64,000 nt of DNA from Metabacillus crassostreae (GCF_016908395.1 NZ_JAFBDU010000005.1:186001-250000); one strand, 5' to 3'. Counted from the first letter of the stretch, positions 9,375 through 21,813 are shown. Notes: generated by a model from the sequence alone, not told the origin. Numbers and translations: made by a program.

Positions 9375-9467
9375 GATTACGATCAAATAATTTTATTAAA
9401 AAGCAAAAAGTATTAAAAAAATTCCTAATAAGCATGATAATTTTCAATGGAAAAGGGGAGATACACT

Positions 9468-10607
9468 ATGTTTTTTAAACTATCAGAAGAACACGAAATG
9501 CTAAGAAAAACCGTACGAGATTTTGCTAAAAAGGAAGTTGAACCAACAGCAGCAGAAAGAGATGAACAAGAGCGCTTTGATATGGATTTATTTAAGAAAA
9601 TGGCTGAATTAGGATTAACGGGTATTCCGTGGGATGAAGAGTATGGTGGAATTGGAAGCGATTACTTATCCTATGTAATTGCGGTCGAGGAGCTATCAAG
9701 AGTTTGCGCAAGCACTGGGGTCACTTTGTCTGCACATACATCATTAGCAGGCTGGCCTTTATATAAATTTGGATCAGAGGAACAAAAGCAAAAATACTTA
9801 AAACCTATGGCATTGGGAGAAAAAATTGGTGCATATGGCTTAACAGAGCCTGGCTCTGGCTCTGACGCTGGTGGCATGAGAACAAATGCAAAACAAGATG
9901 GAAATGACTTTGTTTTAAATGGATCAAAAATCTTCATTACAAATGGAGGAATTGCTGATATCTACATCGTATTTGCTATAACAGATCCTTCTAGTAAAAA
10001 CAAAGGAACAACGGCTTTTATTGTGGAAAAAGACTTCCCTGGATTTTCAGTAGGCAAAAAAGAAAGTAAATTAGGTATTCGTTCATCACCTACGACAGAA
10101 ATCATTTTTGAGGATTGTAGAGTGCCAAAGGAAAATATGCTTGGTCAACTAGGTGATGGCTTTAAAATTGCGATGATGACATTAGATGGTGGTAGGAATG
10201 GAATTGCAGCACAAGCTGTTGGAATTGCTCAAGGTGCTCTAGATGCTGCAATCGCTTATGCAAAAGAACGTGAGCAATTTGGTAAGCCAATCGCTGCACA
10301 GCAAGGAATTAGCTTTAAATTAGCAGATATGGCCACAAATATTGAAGCTGCGCGTCTATTAACCTATCAAGCTGCATGGTTAGAATCAGAGGGTCTTCCT
10401 TATGGAAAAGAATCTGCTATGTCAAAATTATTTGCTGGTGACATGGCAATGCAAGTAACAACAGAAGCTGTACAGGTGTTTGGTGGCTATGGCTATACAA
10501 AGGATTATCCTGTAGAACGCTTTATGAGAGATGCAAAAATCACCCAAATATACGAAGGAACACAGGAAATTCAACGACTTGTTATCTCGAGAATGATTAC
10601 AAAATAA
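9468..10607 (+). CDS. acdA: Acyl-CoA dehydrogenase (second copy)
   Basis: 379 residues from the ATG at 9468 (AAAAGGGGAG upstream). It is clearly paralogous to the preceding dehydrogenase, with the same [34 protein letters not shown] and IYEGTQEIQ motifs and catalytic Glu at about 363. The FAD-bound enzyme dehydrogenates acyl-CoA at C2-C3. In B. subtilis acdA occupies this position next to fadF and rpoE. Placement with IcmF downstream makes a role with short or branched acyl-CoA such as isobutyryl-CoA plausible, but this is inference. The preceding 450-bp gap holds only the repeat element and no clear promoter. Confidence 0.92.
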   Translation: MFFKLSEEHEMLRKTVRDFAKKEVEPTAAERDEQERFDMDLFKKMAELGLTGIPWDEEYGGIGSDYLSYVIAVEELSRVCASTGVTLSAHTSLAGWPLYKFGSEEQKQKYLKPMALGEKIGAYGLTEPGSGSDAGGMRTNAKQDGNDFVLNGSKIFITNGGIADIYIVFAITDPSSKNKGTTAFIVEKDFPGFSVGKKESKLGIRSSPTTEIIFEDCRVPKENMLGQLGDGFKIAMMTLDGGRNGIAAQAVGIAQGALDAAIAYAKEREQFGKPIAAQQGISFKLADMATNIEAARLLTYQAAWLESEGLPYGKESAMSKLFAGDMAMQVTTEAVQVFGGYGYTKDYPVERFMRDAKITQIYEGTQEIQRLVISRMITK

Positions 10608-10659
10608 ATGATGCTACGGAAATGAACAGATAATCATAAGAAAAGAGGTGGGGAGGTAG

Positions 10660-11283
10660 ATGGAAAAACGTGAAGTTCTAGCATCTGTAAAAGATGAGAA
10701 ATTAATAGAGAAACGGCGAAATCAAATGATTAAAGGAGCGGTCACTCTTTTTAAGGAAAAAGGATTTCATCGCACAACAACAAGAGAAATTGCCAAAGCA
10801 GCAGGGTTTAGCATTGGTACTTTATATGAATATATTAGGCAAAAGGAAGACGTTCTTTATTTGGTATGTGACACAATTTATGATCAGGTTCATAATCGCC
10901 TTGAAGAAAATATCGATACGAAGCTAGGGACGATAGCGAGCCTACAGCTGGCGATAAATAATTATTTTAAAGTGGTAGATGTGATGCAGGATGAAGTGTT
11001 AGTCATGTATCAAGAAGCGAAATCTCTATCAAAAGATGCACTTCCATATGTTTTAAAGAAAGAAAATGAAATGGCAGCCATGTTTAAAAAAATTATTGAA
11101 AGATGTGTGGAAAATCAGGAATTAACACTAACTGAAGAGCAGTGTGATATGGTGGCTCACAATATTATTGTTCAGGGGCAGATGTGGGCGTTTAGAAGAT
11201 GGACACTTCAAAAGAACTACACACTTGAAAAGTACATTGAGATACAAACAAAGCTAATTCTACAAGGGGTTGTGGAGAAATAG
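10660..11283 (+). CDS. TetR-family regulator of the acyl-CoA cluster
   Basis: 207 residues. The N-terminal helix-turn-helix spans about residues 22-68 (TTTREIAKAAGFSIGTLYEYI) and is followed by an all-helical ligand domain. The start follows AGAGGTGGGGAGG. It lies between acdA and icmF, all in the same direction, so the natural hypothesis is a repressor released by long- or branched-chain acyl-CoA, like FadR. The two GAnTGA...TCAnTC boxes at 3364 and 5667 are candidate targets. It is somewhat longer than B. subtilis FadR (194 residues) and may be a different TetR. Confidence 0.85.
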   Translation: MEKREVLASVKDEKLIEKRRNQMIKGAVTLFKEKGFHRTTTREIAKAAGFSIGTLYEYIRQKEDVLYLVCDTIYDQVHNRLEENIDTKLGTIASLQLAINNYFKVVDVMQDEVLVMYQEAKSLSKDALPYVLKKENEMAAMFKKIIERCVENQELTLTEEQCDMVAHNIIVQGQMWAFRRWTLQKNYTLEKYIEIQTKLILQGVVEK

Positions 11284-11342
11284 TCTACGGACACTTTTGG
11301 CTTAAGCTTTAAGTGTTACGTAAAACACAGGGGTGGATGTTT

Positions 11343-14300
11343 ATGACAATATCAGAGGTGTATAAGCCAATAAATGATGTTCGATTTGTTACAGCATCAA
11401 GCTTATTTGATGGCCATGATGCTTCAATTAATATTATGCGCCGGATTTTACAAGCAAGCGGAGCAGAAGTGATTCATTTAGGCCATAATCGTTCCGTTGA
11501 AGAAATCGTTGCAGCTGCAATTCAAGAGGATGCACAAGGTATAGCAATATCCTCTTATCAAGGAGGTCATGTGGAATTTTTTAAGTATATGCATGATCTA
11601 CTACAGGAAAAAGGTGCAGGACATATTCGTCTTTTTGGTGGAGGCGGTGGAGTTATTATTCCCCGTGAAATAAGAGAATTACATGAGTACGGAATCGCTA
11701 AAATCTTTTCTCCTGAAGATGGAAGAGAGCTTGGTTTACAAGGCATGATTAATCATATGATTAAAGAATGTGATTTTTCTACAGTTGAAAATGAGAAGTT
11801 TGATCTTGACTTACTAAAGCAAGGGGAACAAAAGTCTGTTGCAAAGCTAATTTCATATGCGGAATCCAAGGTTTCTAAACGAGAATTATCACAAAATGCT
11901 GATCAATTTTTAAGACAGATCGAGGATTTTCACTCATCTGCACCAGTGATTGGGATTACTGGAACAGGTGGTGCTGGGAAAAGTTCATTAACAGATGAAT
12001 TAATTAGAAGATTTTTAAATGAAGTGCCGGATTTAAAAATTGCTGTGTTATCGATTGATCCTACAAAACAGAAAACTGGTGGAGCATTATTAGGTGATCG
12101 AATTCGGATGAACGCAATTTTTTCACCGCGCGTCTTTATGAGAAGCTTAGCAACTCGTCAATCAAAATCAGAGCTCTCTTTAGCCATTTCAGATGCCATT
12201 TCAGTTGTAAGAGCTGCTGGCTTTGGATTAATCATTGTTGAAACAAGTGGAATAGGTCAAGGTGATGCTGAAATAGCTGAAATCTGTGATCTTTCTATGT
12301 ATGTGATGACAAGTGAATTTGGAGCTCCATCACAGCTTGAAAAAATCGATATGCTTGATTATGCAGATTTAGTTGTAATCAATAAATTTGAACGCAAAGG
12401 ATCTGAAGATGCAAAACGTCAGGTACAAAAGCAATATCAGCGTAGTCGTCTTTTATTTGATGAGCCATTAGAAAACATGCCTGTGTATGGAACAATTGCC
12501 AGTCAGTTCAATGACTTAGGTACAAACACGTTATTTTCAAAGCTATTAGAATTAATAAATGAAAAAACAAATCAACAATGGACATCATCATTACCAATCG
12601 TAAAAGATGTAGAAAAGCAAAATGTCATTATTCCTCCAGAACGTCGCTATTATTTACGTGAAATTAGTGAGACGGTAAGAAATTATCATAAATTATCAGA
12701 TGATCAAGCTGAAATTGCAACGAAGTTATTCCAAGTAAAAGGAACAATCCAGGCTATTGCAGATCAAGATGATAACGAAGATGCTATGAAAACTTTAGTA
12801 GCTTTAAAAGAGCAATTAGAAGGAAAGCTAACAGCTGATTCAAAGGCATTGCTTAATAATTGGAATGACCTAAAGGAAAAGTATGCCGCAGATGCGTTTA
12901 CAACAGTTATACGAAATAAAGAGATTGTGACTAAGTTAAAAACAATATCATTATCAGGACTGATGATTCCTAAGGTCGCACTACCAAAGTATAAAAATGA
13001 AGGCGATATTTTGGCATGGTTATACAGAGAAAATGTTCCTGGGGTATTTCCATATACTGCTGGTGTTTTTCCTTTCAAACGTGAAGGTGAAGATCCTAAG
13101 CGACAATTTGCAGGAGAAGGAACGCCTGAACGAACAAATCGACGTTTTCATTATTTATCAAAAGATGATGATGCAAAACGGTTGAGTACTGCATTTGATT
13201 CTGTCACCTTATATGGAGAAGATCCTGCATATCGTCCAGACATCTATGGGAAAATTGGTGAAAGTGGTGTAAGTATTTGTACACTCGAAGATATGAAGAA
13301 GCTTTATGCTGGGTTTGATCTTTGCGCACCATCTACTTCTGTTTCGATGACAATTAATGGTCCAGCACCAATTATTTTAGCGATGTTCATGAATACAGCA
13401 ATCACTCAGCAGGTTAGTAAAAAGGAAGCAGAGCTAGGGAGACAGCTTAGTGATAAAGAGTTTCAAGAAGTGAAGTCCTTCACCCTCCAAACTGTTAGAG
13501 GAACAGTTCAAGCTGATATATTAAAAGAAGATCAAGGTCAAAATACTTGTATTTTTTCAACAGAATTTGCTTTAAGGCTAATGGGAGATATTCAGCAATA
13601 TTTTATTGATTATAAAGTGAGAAATTACTATTCTGTATCAATTTCAGGCTATCATATTGCTGAAGCAGGAGCGAATCCTATTTCACAGCTAGCCTTTACC
13701 CTTTCAAACGGCTTCACATATGTTGAGTACTATTTAAGTAGAGGAATGGATATTGATTCGTTTGCACCAAATCTCTCGTTCTTCTTTAGTAATGGACTTG
13801 ATCCAGAATACACTGTGATTGGAAGAGTAGCGAGAAGAATATGGGCTACTGTTATGAGAAACAAATATGGAGCAAATGAAAGAAGTCAAAAGCTAAAGTA
13901 TCATGTACAAACCTCTGGACGATCTTTACACGCTCAAGAAATTGACTTTAATGATATCCGTACGACATTACAGGCATTAATGGCTCTGCATGATAACTGT
14001 AATTCTCTTCATACAAATGCGTATGATGAAGCAATTACTACACCAACAGAAGAATCTGTACGCCGTGCGATGGCCATCCAAATGATCATTACAAAAGAAC
14101 ATGGCTTAACTAAAAATGAAAATCCACTTCAAGGCTCCTTTATTATCGAAGAATTAACAGATTTAGTAGAAGAAGCTGTTTTAACAGAGTTTGACCGAAT
14201 CAATGAACGTGGCGGGGTACTCGGTGCGATGGAAACTCAATATCAACGAGGCAAAATTCAGGATGAATCGATGCATTATGAAATGAAAAAACATACTGGA

Positions 14301-14603
14301 GAGCTACCGATCATTGGCGTGAACACCTACTTAAACCCAAATCCACCATCACAAGAAATGATGGATAATATGGAGCTAGCAAGAGCAACAAAAGAAGAAA
14401 AAGAAACACAAATTAAAAATCTACAAAATTTCCAAAAAGCCAACGAAGATAAAATCGAAGAAGCACTAAACCAACTAAAAAGAACAGCAATAGAAAACGG
14501 CAATATCTTTGCAGAGCTAATGGAAACAGTAAAAGTAGCAAGCCTAGGCCAAATCACAACAGCACTATATGAAGTTGGCGGGCAATATCGTAGGAATATG
14601 TAA
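11343..14603 (+). CDS. icmF: Fused isobutyryl-CoA mutase IcmF (B12 domain - GTPase - mutase)
   Basis: 1086 residues from the ATG at 11343 (AGGGGTGG upstream), the usual IcmF length. Domain order is visible. An N-terminal cobalamin-binding domain carries DGHDAS at about 23-28 with the lower-ligand His25, and a GGGGGVI loop near 105. A MeaI-type G-protein chaperone has its P-loop [12 protein letters not shown] at 204-215. The C-terminal TIM-barrel mutase contains TINGPAP and [14 protein letters not shown]. This order distinguishes IcmF from split methylmalonyl-CoA mutases. The enzyme interconverts isobutyryl- and butyryl-CoA with adenosylcobalamin, and some members act on pivalyl- or isovaleryl-CoA. 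It closes the beta-oxidation operon, linking branched acyl-CoA to straight-chain oxidation. Confidence 0.93.
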   Translation: MTISEVYKPINDVRFVTASSLFDGHDASINIMRRILQASGAEVIHLGHNRSVEEIVAAAIQEDAQGIAISSYQGGHVEFFKYMHDLLQEKGAGHIRLFGGGGGVIIPREIRELHEYGIAKIFSPEDGRELGLQGMINHMIKECDFSTVENEKFDLDLLKQGEQKSVAKLISYAESKVSKRELSQNADQFLRQIEDFHSSAPVIGITGTGGAGKSSLTDELIRRFLNEVPDLKIAVLSIDPTKQKTGGALLGDRIRMNAIFSPRVFMRSLATRQSKSELSLAISDAISVVRAAGFGLIIVETSGIGQGDAEIAEICDLSMYVMTSEFGAPSQLEKIDMLDYADLVVINKFERKGSEDAKRQVQKQYQRSRLLFDEPLENMPVYGTIASQFNDLGTNTLFSKLLELINEKTNQQWTSSLPIVKDVEKQNVIIPPERRYYLREISETVRNYHKLSDDQAEIATKLFQVKGTIQAIADQDDNEDAMKTLVALKEQLEGKLTADSKALLNNWNDLKEKYAADAFTTVIRNKEIVTKLKTISLSGLMIPKVALPKYKNEGDILAWLYRENVPGVFPYTAGVFPFKREGEDPKRQFAGEGTPERTNRRFHYLSKDDDAKRLSTAFDSVTLYGEDPAYRPDIYGKIGESGVSICTLEDMKKLYAGFDLCAPSTSVSMTINGPAPIILAMFMNTAITQQVSKKEAELGRQLSDKEFQEVKSFTLQTVRGTVQADILKEDQGQNTCIFSTEFALRLMGDIQQYFIDYKVRNYYSVSISGYHIAEAGANPISQLAFTLSNGFTYVEYYLSRGMDIDSFAPNLSFFFSNGLDPEYTVIGRVARRIWATVMRNKYGANERSQKLKYHVQTSGRSLHAQEIDFNDIRTTLQALMALHDNCNSLHTNAYDEAITTPTEESVRRAMAIQMIITKEHGLTKNENPLQGSFIIEELTDLVEEAVLTEFDRINERGGVLGAMETQYQRGKIQDESMHYEMKKHTGELPIIGVNTYLNPNPPSQEMMDNMELARATKEEKETQIKNLQNFQKANEDKIEEALNQLKRTAIENGNIFAELMETVKVASLGQITTALYEVGGQYRRNM

Positions 14604-14772
14604 GGTGCATAAAGTATAAACCGTATTTTATTTGCTGGTGCTAATGAAATTCTACTTTATGATGGATTTCTTCTTTAACTTTTTTAGAAAATTAAATTAT
14701 GTATAAGCAATCTTTAAGTAAGTCAATTAATAAAGTGAAGTTTTTAAATGTCTTTAGCAGTAACTAATTTAA

Positions 14773-14903
14773 GGTTGATTGGAGCGAAAGGTGCGAGACT
14801 CCTGCGGGTGCAGCGGGACAGGTGAGATCCCACAGGCGCTGTGCGCCGAGGAAGCTCACCGTCCGCCCCGCGGAAAGCGAGCAACCTGTAGCGCAAATCA
14901 ACC
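14773..14903 (+). repeat. GC-rich structured repeat, variant with GGTTGATT/AATCAACC ends
   Basis: Same core as the copy at 9247, but bounded by the perfect inverted ends GGTTGATT (14773-14780) and AATCAACC (14896-14903). The inner stem is changed on both sides, GCGGGACAGGTGAG with CTCACCGTCCGC, and a GGCGC-TGT-GCGCC hairpin sits at the tip. It occupies the icmF-rpoE gap. The rest of that gap (14604-14772, 14904-15255) shows no gene; TATAAT at 15141-15146 is a possible rpoE -10 element. Confidence 0.85.
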
Positions 14904-15255
14904 AGCACCATACTTATATTAAGCTTTAATGCTTTTATGTATAATGTCCATTACGTACCATAAAAAGTTGTTTGAACCCATGTTTATTATTCCTACAAGG
15001 GAAATTAAGCAGCTTATAATTCTCCTAAAAGCTACCTATTAACTGCAATAACCAATTATCCAAACTCTGACACAAAGGTGCAGAAGCATTTTTGTGTATT
15101 TTTTACGTTATAAAGGTGGCATAAACTACTAGAATTTGTTTATAATGAATGGTATGGTTTGTTGACTTTACAATTTGTACATAATGGTAACGAATAATAC
15201 TAATGTTCTTATTTCTTAATTTATAGATTGATGACCTAGAAAGGGAGTGCCGTAT

Positions 15256-15783
15256 TTGAGTCTAAAACAATTAACAGATGAGCAAATAAAAGAAATGGCA
15301 ATGGTTGAGGTTGCATATGAACTTTTTATAGAAGGTAAAAAGCCTTATGTATTCAGTGAATTAGTAGAGGAAATAGCAACTTTACTAGGACTTACAAAAA
15401 AGCAGGTTGAAGATAAAATAGCTCAATTTTATACAGACATCAATATCGATGGACGCTTCATTTGTGTTGGAGAAAACATGTGGGGACTGCGTACTTGGTA
15501 TCCATATGAGCAAATTGAAGAAGAAATTGTACCTGTTACAAAACCTAAAAAGAAAAAATCTAAAGCTTCTGATGATGATTTAGAAGAAGTGTTTGACGAA
15601 CTAGAAGATGATTTAGATTATGATGATCTAGATGATTTCGATGATACAGATGATGATGAAGAAGATGATGATTTCGACGACATTGATGAAACGGATATTG
15701 ATGACGATGATGATGATCTAATTGATGATGATGACGAAGATTTAGATGAAGATGATGAAGATGACGAGGAAGACGAAAAATAA
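15256..15783 (+). CDS. rpoE: RNA polymerase delta subunit
   Basis: 175 residues from a TTG at 15256 (GAAAGGGAGTG upstream), which yields an MSLKQLTDEQ-like N-terminus as in the family; a GTG nine bases earlier is also open. The N-terminal half is the folded HARE-HTH domain (KEMAMVEVAYELF ... FYTDINIDGRFI ... WGLRTWYPYEQ). The second half is an unstructured tail that is almost only Asp and Glu. Delta binds core RNA polymerase, lowers non-specific nucleic acid binding and makes initiation more sensitive to NTP levels. It is placed just before pyrG as in other Bacillus. Confidence 0.93.
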   Translation: MSLKQLTDEQIKEMAMVEVAYELFIEGKKPYVFSELVEEIATLLGLTKKQVEDKIAQFYTDINIDGRFICVGENMWGLRTWYPYEQIEEEIVPVTKPKKKKSKASDDDLEEVFDELEDDLDYDDLDDFDDTDDDEEDDDFDDIDETDIDDDDDDLIDDDDEDLDEDDEDDEEDEK

Positions 15784-15795
15784 CAGTAAATCGTC

Positions 15796-15907
15796 TTGAC
15801 TTTCTTTTTCACAGTAGGTAGAATCTATTTTGGGCTCTTAAAAAGCTATCGTTTGTAATTTTACATTTACAGCTCCCTTTCAACTAGTTTGGAAGGGAGC
15901 TTTCTTA
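15796..15907 (+). promoter_or_regulatory. pyrG promoter and CTP-sensing attenuator
   Basis: TTGACT (15796-15801), a 17-bp spacer and TAGAAT (15819-15824) form a sigma-A promoter. Transcription would start at GGGCTC (15832), seven bases further. A terminator follows: AGCTCCCTTT (15871-15880), loop, GGAAGGGAGC (15891-15900), TTTCTT. This is the arrangement known from B. subtilis pyrG. When CTP is low, polymerase stutters at GGGC and adds extra G residues; these pair with the CUCCCUUUC strand and prevent termination. The match to start site, hairpin sequence and spacing is close. Confidence 0.88.
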
Positions 15908-16087
15908 TTTTGTAGAGAAAAAAATGATGCGGAACTACGGTCTTTTGTCTTATAAAGAGCCGTTTTCCTTTAAATGAGGACAAGCAGTATTGAAACCTTT
16001 TTTAGGAAAATATTGCAAGTATATCTCACATTAGCTTAGCACCTCACACTTTACTAATAAGTTTTCCAAATTTATTTTTTAATTTAG

Positions 16088-17734
<1,647 letters not shown>

Positions 17735-17774
17735 TACACATTTCTATATATTCTTATATTAGCTATAATCTAAA

Positions 17775-18118
17775 GAGGCTTGGACATAAGTATTTAAGCT
17801 AATGATAGAACCCGAATTATAAGGTGATATTTTAATCATTCACCTAATATTTCGGGTTTTTATTTGTTACTTCAATAGGTTTTTAATTTTGCATACTATT
17901 TTTAAGAACTAGTGGAATAGAGCGGAAGGCATTTTACTCCTGCGGGTGCAGAGGAAAGGCTGAGACCCCACAGGCGCTTGCGCCAAGGAGGCTTAGCTTC
18001 CTCCCCGGCGAATCTTATGTCTGTAGCGCAATGGAACGGACTTGTTTCTATTAACTCAACTGAATTTAGATTTATTCGTCTTTTTGTATGATTTCTTTAA
18101 TTATGCCGCCCAAGTCTC
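17775..18118 (+). repeat. Composite repeat, forward, left edge of the cellulose island
   Basis: About 344 bp. The left end is GAGGCTTGGACATAAG; then a hairpin arm AACCCGAATTATAAGG...CCTAATATTTCGGGTTTTT (a good terminator in this orientation, about 17809-17862); then the GC-rich core (about 17911-18040); then an AT-rich right arm ending in a degraded TTATGCCGCCCAAGTCTC. It lies 40 bp after the pyrG stop and could terminate pyrG. Core stems are weakened here by wobble pairs. The next 220 bp (18119-18338) hold no recognisable gene. Confidence 0.85.
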
Positions 18119-18338
18119 TTCTTTTTTGTTATTTACATAGGTACTGGTGAACTTAGAAGGTGTTTCCCGCTTAAAGAAGAATATCTTTATTTATAGGGCT
18201 TGGCTATAACGTATCAGAGCTTGTGCATTTCCTCTATTATTATGTTCTACTTTCAAAAATTGATCATAAAATCCAATAATAAGAAACAAAAAATCATTCG
18301 TTTCTTTGGCCTATATGTATATGTTTATTACATTTTAC

Positions 18339-18475
18339 GAAACCGGTTTTTATAAATTTTTAAAAAAATCAAAAAAACAGTTGAATAAAATGTAATAAAG
18401 TTATATAATTCTATTTGAAAGCGGTTTCTGTTACTAATAAATGTAATTGGTTCTCTGATTTCAGAAATCGGTTTC
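18339..18475 (+). promoter_or_regulatory. Three GAAAnCGGTTT(C) operators before the sugar ABC operon
   Basis: Near-identical palindromes occur at 18339-18350 (GAAACCGGTTTT), 18417-18428 (GAAAGCGGTTTC) and 18464-18475 (GAAATCGGTTTC), 57-190 bp upstream of the binding-protein start. This is the shape of a LacI-family operator. It also resembles cre, so the island's own LacI regulator (21814-22824), CcpA, or both may bind. The same motif recurs upstream of the cellulase gene. Confidence 0.65.
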
Positions 18476-18531
18476 GTACAGAGTAACTGTTTCCGGTTCA
18501 AAATGAACAATATTTTAAGGGGGAAATACAG

Positions 18532-19833
18532 ATGAAAAGCATGAAAAAATGGTTAGCTTTAGGTTTAACATTAGTGCTTGCGTTCTCATTGGCTGCTTGT
18601 AGTGGCGGTGGAAATGAAGGGGCTTCTAATGATGGTGGCGAAGGTGGAGACAAAAAAGTTGAATTAACGTTCTGGGCTTTTGGTGCTACTGGTTATGAAG
18701 AATTAGTAAAAGAATACCAGGAAGAAAATCCAAATGTTACAATAAAATTTAAATCTTCTGAAACAGCAGAACATCATGATGCATTATTCACAGCATTATC
18801 AGCTGGTAGTGGTGCTCCTGATATCGCGATGCTTGAGGTTGATCAATTTGATCGTTTCAAAGCAGCACAAGATCGTTTTGCAAATTTATATGACCTTGGA
18901 GCTAAAGATGTTCAAGATCAATATTTAGATTGGAAATGGAATGCTGGAGAAAATGCTGATGGCGATTTCTTATTCGGTCTTCCTACAGATATAGGTCCAA
19001 AAGCTTTATACTATCGTACAGATGTTTTCGAAGCAGCTGGTTTACCAACTGAGCCTGCTGAGGTTGAAGCATTAATTAATTCTCCAGAAGCTTTTAAAGA
19101 AGCTGGTTTACAAGTTAAAGAAAAAACAGGAAAACCTTTTGTTGATAGTATTGAAATGGCATACAGAGCTTATTTAGATTCAGCTGTAGAAACTTATTTA
19201 AATCCTGAAGGTGAGTTACTTATTACAGAAGAAGGAAATGCAGTTAAAAAAGCTTATGATTATGCAGTTGAGTTAAATGAAGCAGGAATTGTTGGTAACT
19301 TTGATATGTGGACACCAGAATGGTCTAATGCTGTAAACACTGGTGAATTTGCTGCAGAATTAGGTGCTGGTTGGTTAAAAGGTTGGATGGAAGGTAATGC
19401 TCCAGATGCTTCTGGTAATTTCAAAGTAGCTACTTTACCAACTGAATTTGCTGCAAACTGGGGAGGATCTTACATTGCAATCCCTGGTGAAACAGAAAAT
19501 GCTCAAGCAGCATACGATTTTGTTGAATGGTTAGTATCACCTGAAAATCAATTAAAATCTTTCCAAAGCAATGGATTATTCCCTTCTGCACCAGCTGTGT
19601 ATGAAATGGAAGAGTTCACTTCTAACCAAGACGAGTTCTTTGGTGGTCAAGTAACTTCTGAAGTATTTGCACAAGCTGCACAAGATATCGAAGGTGCTGT
19701 TTATAAAGGTGAGAAATACTTCCCGGTTCACCAAGAAGTTCTGAATGCACTTAAGAACGTTCAAGTTGGTGGAGATCCTGAGGAAGAATGGGATGCAGCT
19801 GTTAAGCGTGCTCAAGATCTAGTAAGTCGCTAA
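18532..19833 (+). CDS. Sugar ABC transporter, solute-binding lipoprotein
   Basis: 433 residues. The lipoprotein signal peptide has lipobox SLAAC with Cys23 as the lipid-modified residue, followed by a Gly/Ser-rich linker. The mature part is a family-1 extracellular sugar-binding protein (VELTFWAFGATGYEELV..., GSGAPDIAMLEVDQF). It captures oligosaccharides outside the membrane for the two permeases encoded next. Given the cellulase and beta-glucosidase in the island, cellodextrins or other beta-glucan fragments are the likely ligand; this is inference from context. The ATG follows AAGGGGGAAATACAG. The three operators upstream suggest substrate induction. Confidence 0.92.
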   Translation: MKSMKKWLALGLTLVLAFSLAACSGGGNEGASNDGGEGGDKKVELTFWAFGATGYEELVKEYQEENPNVTIKFKSSETAEHHDALFTALSAGSGAPDIAMLEVDQFDRFKAAQDRFANLYDLGAKDVQDQYLDWKWNAGENADGDFLFGLPTDIGPKALYYRTDVFEAAGLPTEPAEVEALINSPEAFKEAGLQVKEKTGKPFVDSIEMAYRAYLDSAVETYLNPEGELLITEEGNAVKKAYDYAVELNEAGIVGNFDMWTPEWSNAVNTGEFAAELGAGWLKGWMEGNAPDASGNFKVATLPTEFAANWGGSYIAIPGETENAQAAYDFVEWLVSPENQLKSFQSNGLFPSAPAVYEMEEFTSNQDEFFGGQVTSEVFAQAAQDIEGAVYKGEKYFPVHQEVLNALKNVQVGGDPEEEWDAAVKRAQDLVSR

Positions 19834-19853
19834 TCTGACTATTCAATTATTTT

Positions 19854-19883
19854 GGTTATGGTGCTCATTTGGGCACCATAGCC
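19854..19883 (+). terminator. Intercistronic hairpin after the binding-protein gene
   Basis: GGTTATGGTGC (19854-19864) pairs with GCACCATAGCC (19873-19883), an 11-bp stem with one wobble and no long U tract. Such hairpins commonly protect or partly terminate the mRNA, so that binding protein is made in excess over the permeases. Confidence 0.6.
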
Positions 19884-19910
19884 AATTTATAAAGGAAACG
19901 GGGAGTGAAA

Positions 19911-20852
19911 ATGGTTTCTGCAAATGAAAAAAAAGTCAAAACCAAAAGATTTTTGTCTGAAGAAAAGAAAGATATGATATCTGGATATTTATACGTTTCA
20001 CCATTCTTCATCATTTTTGCGGTTGTAGGTCTTTATCCAGCGCTATTCAGTATGTATTTAGCATTCCAAAAGTGGAATGGATTAAGTCCAATGGAATTTG
20101 TAGGGTTGAACAATTTTAAGATTGTTTTAGTAGATCCGCTATTTTGGAAATCTGTTTATAACACACTGATTATTGGATTAATGGGAACTGCTCCACAATT
20201 AATTGTAGGGATTATTCTTGCATTTTTACTTAACTTATCGTTTCTCCGCTTTAGAAATTTCTTCAGAGTTACGATCTTCATGCCGTATATTACGTCAATG
20301 GTTGCAGTGGCCCTCATATTTAGTGTTTTATTTAGTAATCATGAATCTTCCCTAGCCAACTATGTATTAGGTGTATTTGGGTTCGATCCTGTAAGTTGGG
20401 GGACTTCCGAATGGGGTACAAAAATAGCCATTTCAATTATGGTTTTCTGGAGATGGGTTGGATACAATACAATTATTTATTTAGCTGGACTCCAAAGCAT
20501 TTCTAATGATCTTTATGAAGCGGCAACAATTGATGGAGCTAATAAGTTTCAACAACTTATGTACATTACAATGCCGTTATTAAAACCATTTATCACTCTA
20601 ACTGTTTTCTTCTCAACTGTTGGAGCATTACAATTATTCGCAGAACCAACGGTGTTCCTTGGAGCAGCTGCATTTACAAGAGATGAAGCGATGACTGTCG
20701 TGATGTATTTATATCGTGATGCATTCAAGCTACAATCCTTTGGTACAGCTTCAGCAACTGCGATTATCTTGTTAATCATCATTATCGTATTCTCAGCGAT
20801 TAATACATTACTAACTTCAGGTTATGGTAAGAAGAGGAAGGAGGCAAAATAA
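19911..20852 (+). CDS. Sugar ABC transporter permease (MalF type)
   Basis: 313 residues from the ATG at 19911 (AACGGGGAGTG upstream; a GTG two codons earlier is possible). It has six predicted membrane helices and the cytoplasmic EAA loop YEAATIDGANKFQQLMYITMP, where the ATPase docks. It forms the membrane channel with the next gene product. The stop codon overlaps the next ATG by one base, indicating translational coupling. No ATP-binding gene is present in the island. Bacillus importers of this class usually share a general ATPase such as MsmX encoded elsewhere. Confidence 0.92.
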   Translation: MVSANEKKVKTKRFLSEEKKDMISGYLYVSPFFIIFAVVGLYPALFSMYLAFQKWNGLSPMEFVGLNNFKIVLVDPLFWKSVYNTLIIGLMGTAPQLIVGIILAFLLNLSFLRFRNFFRVTIFMPYITSMVAVALIFSVLFSNHESSLANYVLGVFGFDPVSWGTSEWGTKIAISIMVFWRWVGYNTIIYLAGLQSISNDLYEAATIDGANKFQQLMYITMPLLKPFITLTVFFSTVGALQLFAEPTVFLGAAAFTRDEAMTVVMYLYRDAFKLQSFGTASATAIILLIIIIVFSAINTLLTSGYGKKRKEAK

Positions 20853-21694
20853 TGGGTGAAGTAGCTGGATCAAAAAAGTTTTCTTTAGGAAGAATTGCAA
20901 TCTATGTTTTTATGAGTTTAGCATCCTTGCTTTCGCTTTTTCCATTTTATTGGATGTTTGTTATGGCAACAAGTCCAAGTTCTGCCTATAACTCAATCCC
21001 GCCAACAATAACGCCGGGTAACCTTTTGGTTGAGAACTTTCAAAAAGTATTAGGATCAATCGATTTCTTCCAAGCAATGTGGAATACGATCATCCTATGT
21101 ACGTCAGTAACAATTATTGTTTTAATTATTAGTTCTTTAGCTGGTTTTGCATTTGCTAAATTCAAATTTCCAGGAAAGAATGCATTGTTTATAGGTATTC
21201 TATTAACAATGGTTATCCCGCCACAGCTTGGGTTAATTCCGCAATTCTATTTAATTTCAAAAGCAGGATTATTGGATACCTTGCAAGGGGTAGCACTACT
21301 TTTCTTCTTGAATCCATTAGGGATCTTCTTGATGAGACAATATGTGACAGGATCAGTTCCAGATGAACTTATTGAGGCGGCAAAGCTTGATGGCTGCTCT
21401 AACTTTAGAATCTACAGAAGTATTGTATTGCCAATTATACTACCAGCATTTGCAACATTAGGAATCATTGTCTTTACAGCTGTATGGGGAGAATTCCTAT
21501 GGCAATTTACAATTTTAAGAGATCCAGAGATGTATACAATACAAGTTGCGTTAGCGAATTTAAGTAATACGTTCAATATCGACTTCGGTATGATTCTATC
21601 AGGTGTTTTCTGGGCGACTGTACCATTAATTATCATTTTCTTACTGTTTAATAGATTATTTATCTCTAGTATTACAGATGGAGCAGTTAAGTAA
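20852..21694 (+). CDS. Sugar ABC transporter permease (MalG type)
   Basis: 280 residues with six predicted membrane helices and the EAA loop IEAAKLDGCSNFRIYRSIVLP. It is the partner of the preceding permease and its ATG shares one base with that gene's stop. It has the GxxxxPxxL...QY-type ends of carbohydrate permease 2 (FxxxRQYVTGSVPDELIEA). It takes up the same substrate as the lipoprotein at 18532. Confidence 0.92.
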   Translation: MGEVAGSKKFSLGRIAIYVFMSLASLLSLFPFYWMFVMATSPSSAYNSIPPTITPGNLLVENFQKVLGSIDFFQAMWNTIILCTSVTIIVLIISSLAGFAFAKFKFPGKNALFIGILLTMVIPPQLGLIPQFYLISKAGLLDTLQGVALLFFLNPLGIFLMRQYVTGSVPDELIEAAKLDGCSNFRIYRSIVLPIILPAFATLGIIVFTAVWGEFLWQFTILRDPEMYTIQVALANLSNTFNIDFGMILSGVFWATVPLIIIFLLFNRLFISSITDGAVK

Positions 21695-21813
21695 CTCTCC
21701 TTACCAATATATTCATTGTAGAACAACATTTATAAAATTGAATTTTCGTGAAAATAATAGTAATCTAACAGTATTAACTTATTATGAAGGCGAAAGGCAA
21801 ATGAGGAACCACT

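Noticed and set aside
15618-15812. Open frame coding almost only Ser, minus strand
   Set aside because: Antisense of the Asp/Glu-rich tail of rpoE; the GAT/GAA repeats read backwards as Ser codons.
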